From the NCBI GenBank assembly GCA_016926255.1, contig JAFGOY010000018.1, positions 55,541 to 119,540 of the forward strand: a DNA stretch of 64,000 bases, read 5' to 3'. The first letter of the stretch is position 1; the number at the start of each line of letters is the position of its first letter. Made by a program: the position numbers and the translations under genes. The stretch is from Anaerolineae bacterium. Lineage in GTDB: Bacteria; Chloroflexota; Anaerolineae; Aggregatilineales; UBA3940. Below the pieces are notes generated by a model. That model had not been told where the DNA came from and made no database searches. It saw nothing but the letters and a program-made list of their open reading frames with translations. Positions 55,849-64,000 of this stretch are shown piece after piece.

Positions 55849-56496
55849 TCAAATCGTTAATTCCTGATCGCGTTCAAGCTCCAGGCCGTAGCTCCACACC
55901 TGGGCCACGATCAGGATCAACAGGCTGATCAGGATCATCTCAACCTTGAAGGGGGACGGCAGCAAGATCGATGGGCTTGTGATCGTGAGCTGATTCAGGA
56001 TTTCGTTCGCAGCGAAATATTCGACCGTTGGACGTAAAAAACTGACAAGCAGAACCAGGTAGCCCAGCCTGCGAATCCGAACGGCATTCTCAGGGGCGAA
56101 GGGACTGCCCGCCCTGATAGATCGAAGGACGGTTCGCAGCAGATAGAATATATAGGCCAGCATGAGTGCGGTCAGTAGTTTAGCGATATTGCTGATGATG
56201 ATGTAGCTCCAGGTAGTCGTTTCAAGCTGTAGTGTGCCCTGTGCGTCAGATACAAATGCCGCCCGGATGCCCTTCCCCGTTGCCCCGACGACTTCAACCG
56301 GCAGTTGGGGGTGATCGTTCGCCCCGATCGCGACCGGTATGGAGGCCGTGATAGAGATATCGCTCGTCTTCAGAATCAGCGGCGTGAATATGATCCACAG
56401 GATGAGGAATCCGCTGGCGAAGACCAACCCACCAAAGATCACATCGATGATAATCTGCACCACGCGGATCAGTTTAGACTGCTGTGATGAGGACAT
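55849..56496 (-). CDS. DUF2975-like membrane protein
   Basis: Multi-TM, RSIRAGSPFAPENAVRIRRLGYLVL; adjacent to YozG-like regulator. Confidence 0.85.
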   Translation of the reverse strand: MSSSQQSKLIRVVQIIIDVIFGGLVFASGFLILWIIFTPLILKTSDISITASIPVAIGANDHPQLPVEVVGATGKGIRAAFVSDAQGTLQLETTTWSYIIISNIAKLLTALMLAYIFYLLRTVLRSIRAGSPFAPENAVRIRRLGYLVLLVSFLRPTVEYFAANEILNQLTITSPSILLPSPFKVEMILISLLILIVAQVWSYGLELERDQELTI

Positions 56497-56531
56497 GACT
56501 TTCCCCTCGACAGAGATTCTAGCACCGTTTA

Positions 56532-56598
56532 TATCGAATAACGATATATGCTTATTGTTTTTCGATAATATCTTATTGTTTTTCGATAAATTTGTCAA
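56532..56598 (-). promoter_or_regulatory. Promoter and three-site operator array of DUF2975/XRE operon
   Basis: Minus strand TTGACA (56598-56593), 17 nt, TAAGAT (56575-56570); TATYG-N5-CGATA sites on the plus strand at 56532, 56553, 56574 (21-bp period). Confidence 0.82.
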
Positions 56599-56760
56599 GG
56601 GGGGGGGAGGTGGGGAACGGGGATTTCGGGCTGACAAGCCGGGGAGAGATCAAAAACGGGGCACGGCATATTTCCCTATCTCACCCTCATTCGCATCGCC
56701 GCGCCCCATCACCAATAAACGAAGTTTTCTCCGGCGCTGAAGCACCGGGCGAAGATAGGT

Positions 56761-57123
56761 TCACTTCTTCCGCTTCTTTTGCCATAGAGCCAGCACGTTG
56801 CCCGTCGGGTCGGCGAACAGCGCGATCCAGCTTCCCCCGTCGGGGGTCTCGAATTTAGGCACGACCACCCTGCCCCCCTTCGCCTCGACTGCTGCAAGGT
56901 CGGCGTCGATGTCGGGGCTGTTGATGTAGACGGTTAGCTGGCCGGGCTTGATCTTGTCGTCGACCGGCATGAATCCGCCGAAAACCGGCCCGGCGCGGAA
57001 AAACGTGTAATCCTGGCCGGGGACATCCTTCATCTTCCAGCCGAAAAGCTCACCATAGAAATCTTTCGATTCGCCCATATCCTGGGTGGGCAGATCGACG
57101 TGGACAATCTTACGTCTCGCCAT
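56761..57123 (-). CDS. VOC-family (glyoxalase-like) protein
   Basis: IVHVDLPTQDMGESKDFYGELFGWKMKDVPGQDYTFF...GRVVVPKFETPDGGSWIALFADPTGNVLALWQ. Confidence 0.92.
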   Translation of the reverse strand: MARRKIVHVDLPTQDMGESKDFYGELFGWKMKDVPGQDYTFFRAGPVFGGFMPVDDKIKPGQLTVYINSPDIDADLAAVEAKGGRVVVPKFETPDGGSWIALFADPTGNVLALWQKKRKK

Positions 57124-57314
57124 GACGACTCCCTTTGTATCGAATAGTAAAGAACACTCGTTCTATTATAGCACAAATGGTCGGATATGCAAGGGATTCG
57201 GCCTGCGAATTGCGCGAAAAATCAAATTATATACGCCAATTCACAAGACAGTTTACAAGTTGTGATTTATGTTGGGAACATGATAACACCAAACACGATC
57301 AAGGAGGCTGTGTA

Positions 57315-57722
57315 GTGAAAAACGCTGTTCGCTGGCTCAGGATAAGCTGCTGGTGGGGGATCATCGCCGATGCGGTGGTGGCCTTCCTGATGCTGTTCCC
57401 GGAGCGATTCAAGGCTTTCAACAACATCGACCGCGATCTTTCCGCCGATTTCGGCTATGGACTGCGCTACGGTGCACCCCTGATGATCGGCTGGACGGTT
57501 CTGCTCTCCTGGGCGGATCGGAAGCCGATGGAACGCAAAGACATCCTGCCGATCACACTGGTGGTGGTTGCGGGTCTCGTTATATTCGAGGTCTACAGCA
57601 TCACGGCGGGCTATACGACTTTAATCTCGACGATCCCGACGCTGGTGTTGCAGACCGCGATGAGCGGCATGTTCGTCTTTAGCTATCTGAACGCAAAACG
57701 GCAGGAGTTATCCACGAAATGA
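57315..57722 (+). CDS. Small multi-TM membrane protein
   Basis: GTG start after aaggagg; four hydrophobic segments. Confidence 0.7.
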   Translation: MKNAVRWLRISCWWGIIADAVVAFLMLFPERFKAFNNIDRDLSADFGYGLRYGAPLMIGWTVLLSWADRKPMERKDILPITLVVVAGLVIFEVYSITAGYTTLISTIPTLVLQTAMSGMFVFSYLNAKRQELSTK

Positions 57723-57851
57723 GCGAATGACCCGATTTGCTATACGCACCCTCCCAGTTATAGCATCAACCATATTTTTTAAACTGCCCCTTCCAAAATA
57801 GTGATATAATGTCGGTTACACCATCGTCGGCTTGAATGAGGGGAGCAGTTT

Positions 57852-58235
57852 GTGGGCAGACACTATGCGCTGATTGTGGACGACAACCCGGACTCCCGCC
57901 GGATATTACAGGTAGCGATAAGCCAGTTCGAAATCGATACCGAGCTTGTCGCTGATGGGAAAGAGGCGCTGGAAAGCATCGAAAAACGTGTCCCTGATCT
58001 CATCCTGCTCGATCTCATGATGCCGCGCATGAACGGGTTTCAGGTTCTGCGGCACCTGAGAGAAACCACCAAAACGCGCGACATCCCGGTGATTGTCATT
58101 TCGTCTGTCTCCAATGATTCCATGCTGAAGATTCCCGGTGTGGCCGGGGTGATCTCGAAGACGTCGTTTTCTGTGAAGGAACTCAAAGAGACGGTCGGCA
58201 AGGTGCTGGCCAACCTCGGCGATCCGGAGGCGTGA
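57852..58235 (+). CDS. Single-domain response regulator receiver
   Basis: ALIVDDNPDSRRILQVAI...PDLILLDLMMPRMNGFQVLRHLRE...PVIVISS. Confidence 0.93.
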   Translation: MGRHYALIVDDNPDSRRILQVAISQFEIDTELVADGKEALESIEKRVPDLILLDLMMPRMNGFQVLRHLRETTKTRDIPVIVISSVSNDSMLKIPGVAGVISKTSFSVKELKETVGKVLANLGDPEA

Positions 58236-58272
58236 CGTTCATCTGCCTGCGCATCGAAGCATAGATTTTACT

Positions 58273-58296
58273 ATCCGCGACATTCGCGGATTTTTT
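58273..58296 (+). terminator. Rho-independent terminator
   Basis: ATCCGCGA-cat-TCGCGGAT followed by T-run. Confidence 0.85.
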
Positions 58297-58430
58297 ATTC
58301 CGGCGATGTCGGCGGACCGACTGATTGGCCAGAGGGGACTGCCCCTCTACTCCCCCTTCCCCCGTTTGACAATCCCCGCGATCTCAACCAGACTCATCGA
58401 CACGACAGCGCCGGAAAGCTGAGGTGATCG

Positions 58431-58760
58431 GTGAGCGCCATCATTATTATTACCACTACAGAAACCATCGACGAAGCGAAGCAGATCGCCCGTGGGCTGG
58501 TCGAGGGGCGGCTGGCCGCCTGCGTGCAGATCGTTGGGCCGATCACCAGCATCTATCGCTGGGAAGGGGCGGTCGAGGAGGCGGCGGAAGTCCTGTGCCT
58601 CGTCAAGACCCGCGCCGATCTGTTCGATCAGGTCGAGGCGGCGATCCAGGATCGGCACAGCTACGACGTGCCGGAGATCATCGCCGTTCCCGTCGAGCGC
58701 GGCTCGAAACCCTATCTTGATTGGTTGAATCAGTGCTGCACAGGAGGAAGCGATGATTGA
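58431..58760 (+). CDS. cutA: CutA1 divalent-ion tolerance protein
   Basis: ARGLVEGRLAACVQIVGPITSIYRWEGAVEEAAEVLCLVKTRADLFDQVEAAIQDRHSYDVPEIIAVPV. Confidence 0.95.
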   Translation: MSAIIIITTTETIDEAKQIARGLVEGRLAACVQIVGPITSIYRWEGAVEEAAEVLCLVKTRADLFDQVEAAIQDRHSYDVPEIIAVPVERGSKPYLDWLNQCCTGGSDD

Positions 58761-59298
58761 AGCCACTTTCACGCCAACCGTCGACGATCAGGTGACAATC
58801 TTCCGGCGCTATTCGGTGCGCCAGTATTGGGGCTGCCTTGCCGTCGTTGCTATACTGGTGCTGGCACTGCTCTGCTTTTTCGGACTGGCGATCATCGCCC
58901 TGGTTACCGGCGACAGCGAGGCCGCTTCCGGCTTCGTGATCCCCGGCGTGCTGGTGCTGATCGGCATGCTGGCGACCATCGCCGGGATACTGATCTACAT
59001 TTACTCGATACAGCCCCGCAAGGCCGCGCAGGAATTCGAAAAGTTTGAGCGCCTTCGCGCGGAGAAAACCTGCCGGTTCAGCGAAGAGGGGATCACGATC
59101 AAGACCCCGTTTGGCGAAGACCAGATCAGGTGGGCGATCTATCAAAAGGTGGTCGACATCGACGGCCATTACCTGCTGATCCTCGCCAACGACCGGCAGC
59201 GATTTTTCGCGGTGCCCAAACGCGCCTTCGCGTCTGCCGAGCACGAGGAGATGTTCCGCAGTCTCTCAAAGCAGCGCATCGGAAAGGCAAATTACTGA
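58753..59298 (+). CDS. YcxB-like membrane protein
   Basis: Two TM helices; TCRFSEEGITIKTPFGEDQIRWAIYQKVVDIDGHYLLILANDRQRFFAVPKRAF. Confidence 0.85.
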   Translation: MIEATFTPTVDDQVTIFRRYSVRQYWGCLAVVAILVLALLCFFGLAIIALVTGDSEAASGFVIPGVLVLIGMLATIAGILIYIYSIQPRKAAQEFEKFERLRAEKTCRFSEEGITIKTPFGEDQIRWAIYQKVVDIDGHYLLILANDRQRFFAVPKRAFASAEHEEMFRSLSKQRIGKANY

Positions 59299-59326
59299 TA
59301 GTTGACGGGTATCATCGGAGTGTGTA

Positions 59327-59857
59327 ATGACTAAACTCAGAAGGTCACCGGTGTCGACAGTTTCGATTGTCGTCTTACTGCTTGCCGTGCTGTTTATCGC
59401 CGGTGTGTTTCTGTTTTCAAAGCTCCTGCAGGATAAACAGGATGAAGCACCAGTTGCTCTCCCCATCGCTTCGCCTGTGCAGGAGATTGCCGCCGACGGC
59501 GTCGTCTACGGCATCCTGCTCTATTCACCGACCTGCCCGCACTGCCAGGAGGTGATCACCCAGGTCTGGCCGCAGTTCCGGAATGAGTTCGGCGATCACC
59601 TGGAACTGCTGTTCATCGATACCACTTCGAGCAGCGGGCAAACGCTGACCACCAACATCTATGACTATTACGCCATTCCCCCCGAAGCGCGCGTCGTGCC
59701 GATGATGATGATCGGTGACGCGGTCTTTGTCGGTACCGACCAAATTCCGACGACGGGCCACGAGACGATCCGCGCCGGGATCGCAGCGGGCGGCGTGCCG
59801 CTTCCCCCCGTCCCCGGTCTCGCCGAAGCCTATGAGCAGGCCTCACAGATCGAGTAA
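59327..59857 (+). CDS. Membrane-anchored thioredoxin-fold protein (CPHC)
   Basis: N-terminal TM; GILLYSPTCPHCQEVITQVWPQF. Confidence 0.82.
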   Translation: MTKLRRSPVSTVSIVVLLLAVLFIAGVFLFSKLLQDKQDEAPVALPIASPVQEIAADGVVYGILLYSPTCPHCQEVITQVWPQFRNEFGDHLELLFIDTTSSSGQTLTTNIYDYYAIPPEARVVPMMMIGDAVFVGTDQIPTTGHETIRAGIAAGGVPLPPVPGLAEAYEQASQIE

Positions 59858-59910
59858 ATCGTCGGCTGGCCTAATTCGCGGACTAAAAATTGACCGTTAT
59901 GCAGCGACTA

Positions 59911-60744
59911 TCAAACAATTGATCCGGTGATCGCCAGCACCAGCAGCACATGCAGCACGATATCCGCTGAAAAGTGAGCAATCATCGCGCTTTCCAGCCC
60001 ATACTTCCAGTAAAGCCAGCCACACGCGACTCCCAGCAGCCCGTTCAACACAATCGTGCGAACAATCGTCACCAGATTGATCGGCAGCCCGATGGCGACC
60101 AGTGACGGCAGGTGAGCCAGCCCGAACCCGACCGCGTACAGGACATTGGCCGTCCACAACAGCCACAGCGGCGGACGTCCTTCCTCGTCGTGAAAAATCA
60201 GCGAACCCAGCCAGGCGATCAGCGTCACGCCGAACAGCCGGAACATCGTTTCCTCATTGATCCCTGCTGCCACTGCCGCCATCAATCCCTGCCAGGCCGG
60301 TGGATGGACGGCTTCAGGCGATTCGATGCCCGCATCCGCGACGAACTCGACCATGAACGGCGAGAAAACCAGCGAATCAATGATCAGGATCAGCACACCG
60401 CTCGCCAGCCCGATGCCCGCCGCGATCAATATCACACGCCCGATTTTTCCGCGCACCGGTTCCTTTTTCACCAATCCCTCGATGAACGGCAGCCCAAGCC
60501 CGATGCGACCCGCAAGAAACAGCCCGATCCCTCCCAGCACCAGCGCGATAGCGTAGCTGGAAACAGTACTGATAATCAACAGTTGCAGTGCTGGAACCTC
60601 CGGGGACATCTCGTGCAGCATATCTGCCTGCAGCGTGTACGAGAACGGGATAATCAGCGCATGGCCGATCAGCAGCATCCCGGCCAGGATCAGGAATACC
60701 TTCCAGTTGAAACCCCGTCTGGTTGGCAGTTTAATCGACGACAT
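59911..60744 (-). CDS. CPBP-family intramembrane metalloprotease
   Basis: GINEETMFRLFGVTLIAW, YAVGFGLAHLPSL; multi-TM. Confidence 0.85.
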   Translation of the reverse strand: MSSIKLPTRRGFNWKVFLILAGMLLIGHALIIPFSYTLQADMLHEMSPEVPALQLLIISTVSSYAIALVLGGIGLFLAGRIGLGLPFIEGLVKKEPVRGKIGRVILIAAGIGLASGVLILIIDSLVFSPFMVEFVADAGIESPEAVHPPAWQGLMAAVAAGINEETMFRLFGVTLIAWLGSLIFHDEEGRPPLWLLWTANVLYAVGFGLAHLPSLVAIGLPINLVTIVRTIVLNGLLGVACGWLYWKYGLESAMIAHFSADIVLHVLLVLAITGSIV

Positions 60745-60853
60745 ATCCGTTTCCTTTCTGAGAAGTGACACCGGTCTCCCTGAGTGGGTATTATATATTC
60801 GTGTACCGGCCACCGGTAGGTGCGACATCATGCAATTCCACCAGAGGCAAAAA

Positions 60854-61477
60854 ATGACCAACCTGTTTGACTCATCTGACGAGTTCACTGGCGAAACCTT
60901 CAAAAACCTGGCCCTTGATGCCATCACCGTCGAGGAGAAGGAATTCGTTGGGTGCCGCTTCGTGGGCTGCACCTTCCAGGAAACAATCTTCCGGCGCTGC
61001 CGCTTTGTCGACTGCGAGTTCCGCGCCTGCGATCTGCGCATGATCAACGTAGCCGACAGTTCCTTCCGGGATGTTCGCTTCGAGGAATCGCAGGTGATCG
61101 CCATCGATTGGACGCGGGCGGCATGGGGCAAGGCAGGACTGCTCAACAAGATCGGGTTTGTGCGCTGCGTCCTCAACTACTCGACCTTCGTCGGTCTGTC
61201 CCTCCCGGAACTGACACTGATCGAAAGCGTGGCCCGTGATGTCGATTTCTCCGAGACGGATCTCAGCGGTGCGAAATTCGCCAAAACCGACCTGGAACGC
61301 AGCCGCTTCTGGAACACCAACCTGACCGGCGCTGACTTCAGCGGGGCGTTCAATTACAGCATCGACCCGGCCAACAACACGATCAAACAGGCGCGTTTTT
61401 CGCTGCCTGAAGCGATGGCACTGCTGTACAATCTCGATATCGACCTGGACGATTCATCCGAACCTGCCGGGGGATGA
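60854..61477 (+). CDS. Pentapeptide-repeat protein (Qnr-like architecture)
   Basis: EFVGCRFVGCTFQETIFRRCRFVDCEFRACDLRMINVADSSF...DLSGAKFAKTDLERSRFWNTNLTGADFSGAF. Confidence 0.85.
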   Translation: MTNLFDSSDEFTGETFKNLALDAITVEEKEFVGCRFVGCTFQETIFRRCRFVDCEFRACDLRMINVADSSFRDVRFEESQVIAIDWTRAAWGKAGLLNKIGFVRCVLNYSTFVGLSLPELTLIESVARDVDFSETDLSGAKFAKTDLERSRFWNTNLTGADFSGAFNYSIDPANNTIKQARFSLPEAMALLYNLDIDLDDSSEPAGG

Positions 61478-61598
61478 GATCTCTTAAAATTTATGAATAA
61501 CTCTTGCATCCCGACGAAAACTATACTATCATATTTATCGCACTACTATGGTTATTGCGACCAATTACCAGTGGTCGTTGAAATACCCTCATTCGCTG

Positions 61599-61638
61599 AG
61601 AAGACCCCACCTTCCGCAAGGATGTGCCCCGGGGTCTT
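61599..61638. terminator. Terminator-like hairpin
   Basis: AAGACCCC...GGGGTCTTtt. Confidence 0.6.
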
Positions 61639-61651
61639 TTCAGGTATATGG

Positions 61652-62218
61652 CTAGAAAAACCCCGCCGAGTTTTCTTCGAGCGTTGTGAATAACCACTCC
61701 ATCTGCTGCACCCGCTCTGCGGCGATCTCCTTCGAGCGGTCGAGGACGATCCCCCCGGCTAACAGTTTTTCCTTCCGCTTCTTTATATCATCGTAGGCTT
61801 TGCGCATCTCTTTGGGATTCTTCGAGAAGATTCGCATCACCCCGATCACGCCCAGGAAATCGAGTGCGTCGGCGTCGCTCAGCAGGATCGCCTCAATGCT
61901 CCGGTTCGGGTCGCCGCTGTGATGCGTCCCGATGCATTCCATCACGTGCGCGGTGAAATCCTCCGGGTAATCGTGATCTTTCAGGTAGTCTCCCGCCACG
62001 ACCAGCGACCGCTCGACGTGGTCGACGCCCGGCTGTTTCCATTCGCCGTATGCGCCCCAGTCGTGCAGGTGAGTGGCTACCCACACCACGTCTCGATCAT
62101 AGTCCTGGTCTTCGCCGATGATGTCGATCAGGGCCAGCAGCCGCCGCACGTGGTTGATCCCCCAGTCTTTGCCCTGTGTTTCGGTCAGTTGAATGATCTC
62201 TTCCCTGTTGATGTTCAC
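61652..62218 (-). CDS. HD-domain phosphohydrolase-like protein
   Basis: HVRRLLALIDIIGEDQDYDRDVVWVATHLHDWGAY...CIGTHHSGD...LSDADALDFLG. Confidence 0.9.
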   Translation of the reverse strand: MNINREEIIQLTETQGKDWGINHVRRLLALIDIIGEDQDYDRDVVWVATHLHDWGAYGEWKQPGVDHVERSLVVAGDYLKDHDYPEDFTAHVMECIGTHHSGDPNRSIEAILLSDADALDFLGVIGVMRIFSKNPKEMRKAYDDIKKRKEKLLAGGIVLDRSKEIAAERVQQMEWLFTTLEENSAGFF

Positions 62219-62724
62219 GTTTGCTCCTTTTTACGATTAACCCTTTGCGCTCTCTGCACCCTTTGCGGTTCAATCACCCACCGCTCGATCAGATACCCCG
62301 CCCCGATTCCCAGCGTGTACATGGCGATGTCGCTCCACAGAAAGCCATAGCCCAAGATGATCCCGCCCAGCGGGAACCCGGCTATTGTAAAATGCCGCAC
62401 CGCGTTGATCCAGTCCGCCTGGTAAAGCTGGCTGATCTCCACCGCGTAACAGCCTATCAGCAGGATCACCAGCGCCTTCCAGCTTGTCACCCGTGCAAAG
62501 ATCAGCCCAAACGCGAAGTAGAGCATCAGCGCCCAGAGCGCATCACCGCCATAGACGACCATGAACGTCGGCATCCGATCCGCCATCAGCCGGTTCGGCA
62601 GGCCGACGGCGATCAGGAAGATCACCAGAGCGGCGTAGAGCCAGCGATTGCGGTTGATTGCATCGTGGGATTGATTATCGATCAGACTTACATTGTCCAT
62701 TCTTTGAACCACCTCAGCGCTCAT
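62215..62724 (-). CDS. DUF2809-like membrane protein
   Basis: GLPNRLMADRMPTFMVVYGGDALWALMLYFAFGLIF...CYAVEISQLYQADWINAVRHFTIAGFPLG; ATGA overlap with HD gene. Confidence 0.85.
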   Translation of the reverse strand: MSAEVVQRMDNVSLIDNQSHDAINRNRWLYAALVIFLIAVGLPNRLMADRMPTFMVVYGGDALWALMLYFAFGLIFARVTSWKALVILLIGCYAVEISQLYQADWINAVRHFTIAGFPLGGIILGYGFLWSDIAMYTLGIGAGYLIERWVIEPQRVQRAQRVNRKKEQT

Positions 62725-62816
62725 CGGCCAGAGGGGGCGGCGTTCGATTCAGAGCGTCTCTATCCCCCGGATTAAAATTGTTAAGATTCATTATCCTCAG
62801 GAACTCGGATATCACC

Positions 62817-62844
62817 AAAAATGGGCGACCTCGTGGCCGCCCAT
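62817..62844 (-). terminator. Rho-independent terminator of the minus-strand gene 62912-64000
   Basis: Minus strand ATGGGCGgCC-acga-GGtCGCCCAT then TTTT. Confidence 0.8.
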
Positions 62845-62911
62845 GTATTTCTCTTCCTGTTTGCCAGTTTTACCTATCCGAAATGAACAAAGTGAGTTTG
62901 CGGATAGGTGT

Positions 62912-64000
62912 TCAGTTCACGCTGATCGTATATGTCCCGGTCTGCCAGGGGCGGACGCGGATCACATAAGTACCATCGGCGGGCAGGGTGACGGTCAGCA
63001 GGGCATCGTGGCCATTGCTGCCGCCGCCGCTGTCGTCGTCAAGGCCCAGTTCGTTGCCACCCGGATCGTAGACGGATACCTCCGGGTCCATGTTATCGCT
63101 GCCTCTCACCGATACCGTGATCGACTGTCCGGCGCTCCCTGCGAACATCCAGCTGTGCGCGTCGAACGCCCCATCGAGAGTCTGTGTCTGACTCTGCCCC
63201 AGGCTGATATTACCCGTGTAGGTCGTCGTGTGCATGTCGTCAATCTCGGCAGCACTTCCGGCAGTGGGAAGATTGTAACTGTCCATATTGAAGGTTAACT
63301 GGTCTTTCAGAAACAGCGCATAGGTCATCCCCAGGATCACGCACAGCAGGATCAGCAGCAGCCCGCCGATCAGCCAGCCGCTTACCCCTTTCTCTTCACC
63401 TTCAACTGCTTCTTCGGGCGCAGACCTGTCCCGCTTTTTGCGCCGACGGCCCCGTTTCGGCTCTGGTTCTTCCACCGGTTTCTCGTAGAGCGCTTCGCGC
63501 CAATCCTCGCCGGGCAACCCGGCGTCTTCTTCCTCGCCGACCGGCGTTTCCTCGACCGTTCCCGCGCGGGCATCGGCCCAATCATCTTCGTCGGAGATCG
63601 ACGGCAGCGCTTCCATTGGCGTTGGGTGCGTACGGTTTTGCGATGAAGCCTGGGTCGGCGCATCGGAACTCATCAGCGGTGGAAACGCCGATAAACCTTC
63701 ATGCGGCTCTTCTGTTTTCATCAGTGGAGGCAGCCCAAAATCGTCTGCCGGTGGTTCGGAGCGCATAAAGTCCGGCAGACCCGAATCGGCGGCCCCCTCG
63801 GAACGCATCAGCGGCGGCAGACCTGAGTCCTCGGCAGGTGGTGTAGCTCGCATGAAGTCCGGCAGCCCTGAGTCCTTGGCAGGCGGTTCGGAGCGCATAA
63901 AGTCCGGCAGCCCCGACTCATCAACCGGTGGCGCAGATCGCATGAAGTCCGGCAGCCCTGAGTCCTCGGCGGGCGGCTCGGAGCGCATCAGCGGCGGCAG
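62912..64000 (-). CDS. TM protein with tandem 15-aa repeats and C-terminal PPC (pre-peptidase C)-like domain (N-terminus beyond window)
   Basis: DSGLP(D/P)(F/L)MRSEPPAE repeats; TM; NISLGQSQTQTLDGAFDAHSWMFAGSAGQSITVSV...VSVYDPGGNELG...YVIRVRPWQTGTYTISV. Confidence 0.85.
   Translation of the reverse strand: MPPLMRSEPPAEDSGLPDFMRSAPPVDESGLPDFMRSEPPAKDSGLPDFMRATPPAEDSGLPPLMRSEGAADSGLPDFMRSEPPADDFGLPPLMKTEEPHEGLSAFPPLMSSDAPTQASSQNRTHPTPMEALPSISDEDDWADARAGTVEETPVGEEEDAGLPGEDWREALYEKPVEEPEPKRGRRRKKRDRSAPEEAVEGEEKGVSGWLIGGLLLILLCVILGMTYALFLKDQLTFNMDSYNLPTAGSAAEIDDMHTTTYTGNISLGQSQTQTLDGAFDAHSWMFAGSAGQSITVSVRGSDNMDPEVSVYDPGGNELGLDDDSGGGSNGHDALLTVTLPADGTYVIRVRPWQTGTYTISVN
63661..64000 (-). repeat. Tandem 45-bp coding repeat (15-aa MRSEPPAEDSGLPDF units)
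   Basis: Successive units MRSEPPAEDSGLPDF / MRSAPPVDESGLPDF / MRSEPPAKDSGLPDF / MRATPPAEDSGLPPL / MRSEGAADSGLPDF / MRSEPPADDFGLPPL / degenerate MKTEEPHEGLSAFPPL. Confidence 0.9.

Noticed and set aside
56597-56607. G9 homopolymer as a phase-variation tract
   Set aside because: Lies outside the TTGACA-N17-TAAGAT promoter spacer, so slippage would not obviously change expression; may simply be composition or sequencing noise
63661-64000. CRISPR-like regular repeat spacing
   Set aside because: Contiguous in-frame 45-bp coding repeats with no spacers; no cas genes anywhere in the window

Overview
64-kb window of a high-GC bacterial chromosome. Protein families and codon style suggest a Chloroflexota-like environmental genome, but this is an inference only. 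Most of the window is ordinary core or accessory metabolism and signalling on both strands: DEAD-box helicase (truncated by the left edge), PLD-like protein, methyltransferases, HpcH/HpaI aldolase, squalene/phytoene synthase, multi-GAF sensor kinase, PPK2, serine hydrolase, CPBP proteases, MalT-like LuxR regulator, aldo/keto reductase, DUF362, MFS, FHA/WD40/Ser-Thr kinase neighbourhood, proline dehydrogenase, thioredoxin reductase-like protein, ArsR/ArsM, pentapeptide-repeat proteins, SGNH hydrolase, HAD, CutA and others. No rRNA, tRNA, CRISPR array or complete IS element was recognised. The most unusual stretch is ~29.9-33.9 kb. There an ungapped 42-nt direct repeat (3 full copies plus a 3' partial copy) precedes successive unrelated genes about 0.8-1 kb apart. 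Two of these modules are AT-rich small orphan genes, and the array ends against a solitary phage-type terminase large subunit with intact-looking motifs. Other points of interest: a caspase-like protein fused to two tandem FGE/SUMF1 domains; a three-site, exactly 21-bp-phased operator array upstream of a DUF2975/XRE pair; operators for PadR, ArsR and a winged-helix regulator; a candidate structured leader RNA before proline dehydrogenase; an RHS-core remnant; two single-base frameshifted genes; and several families of dispersed palindromic intergenic repeats.
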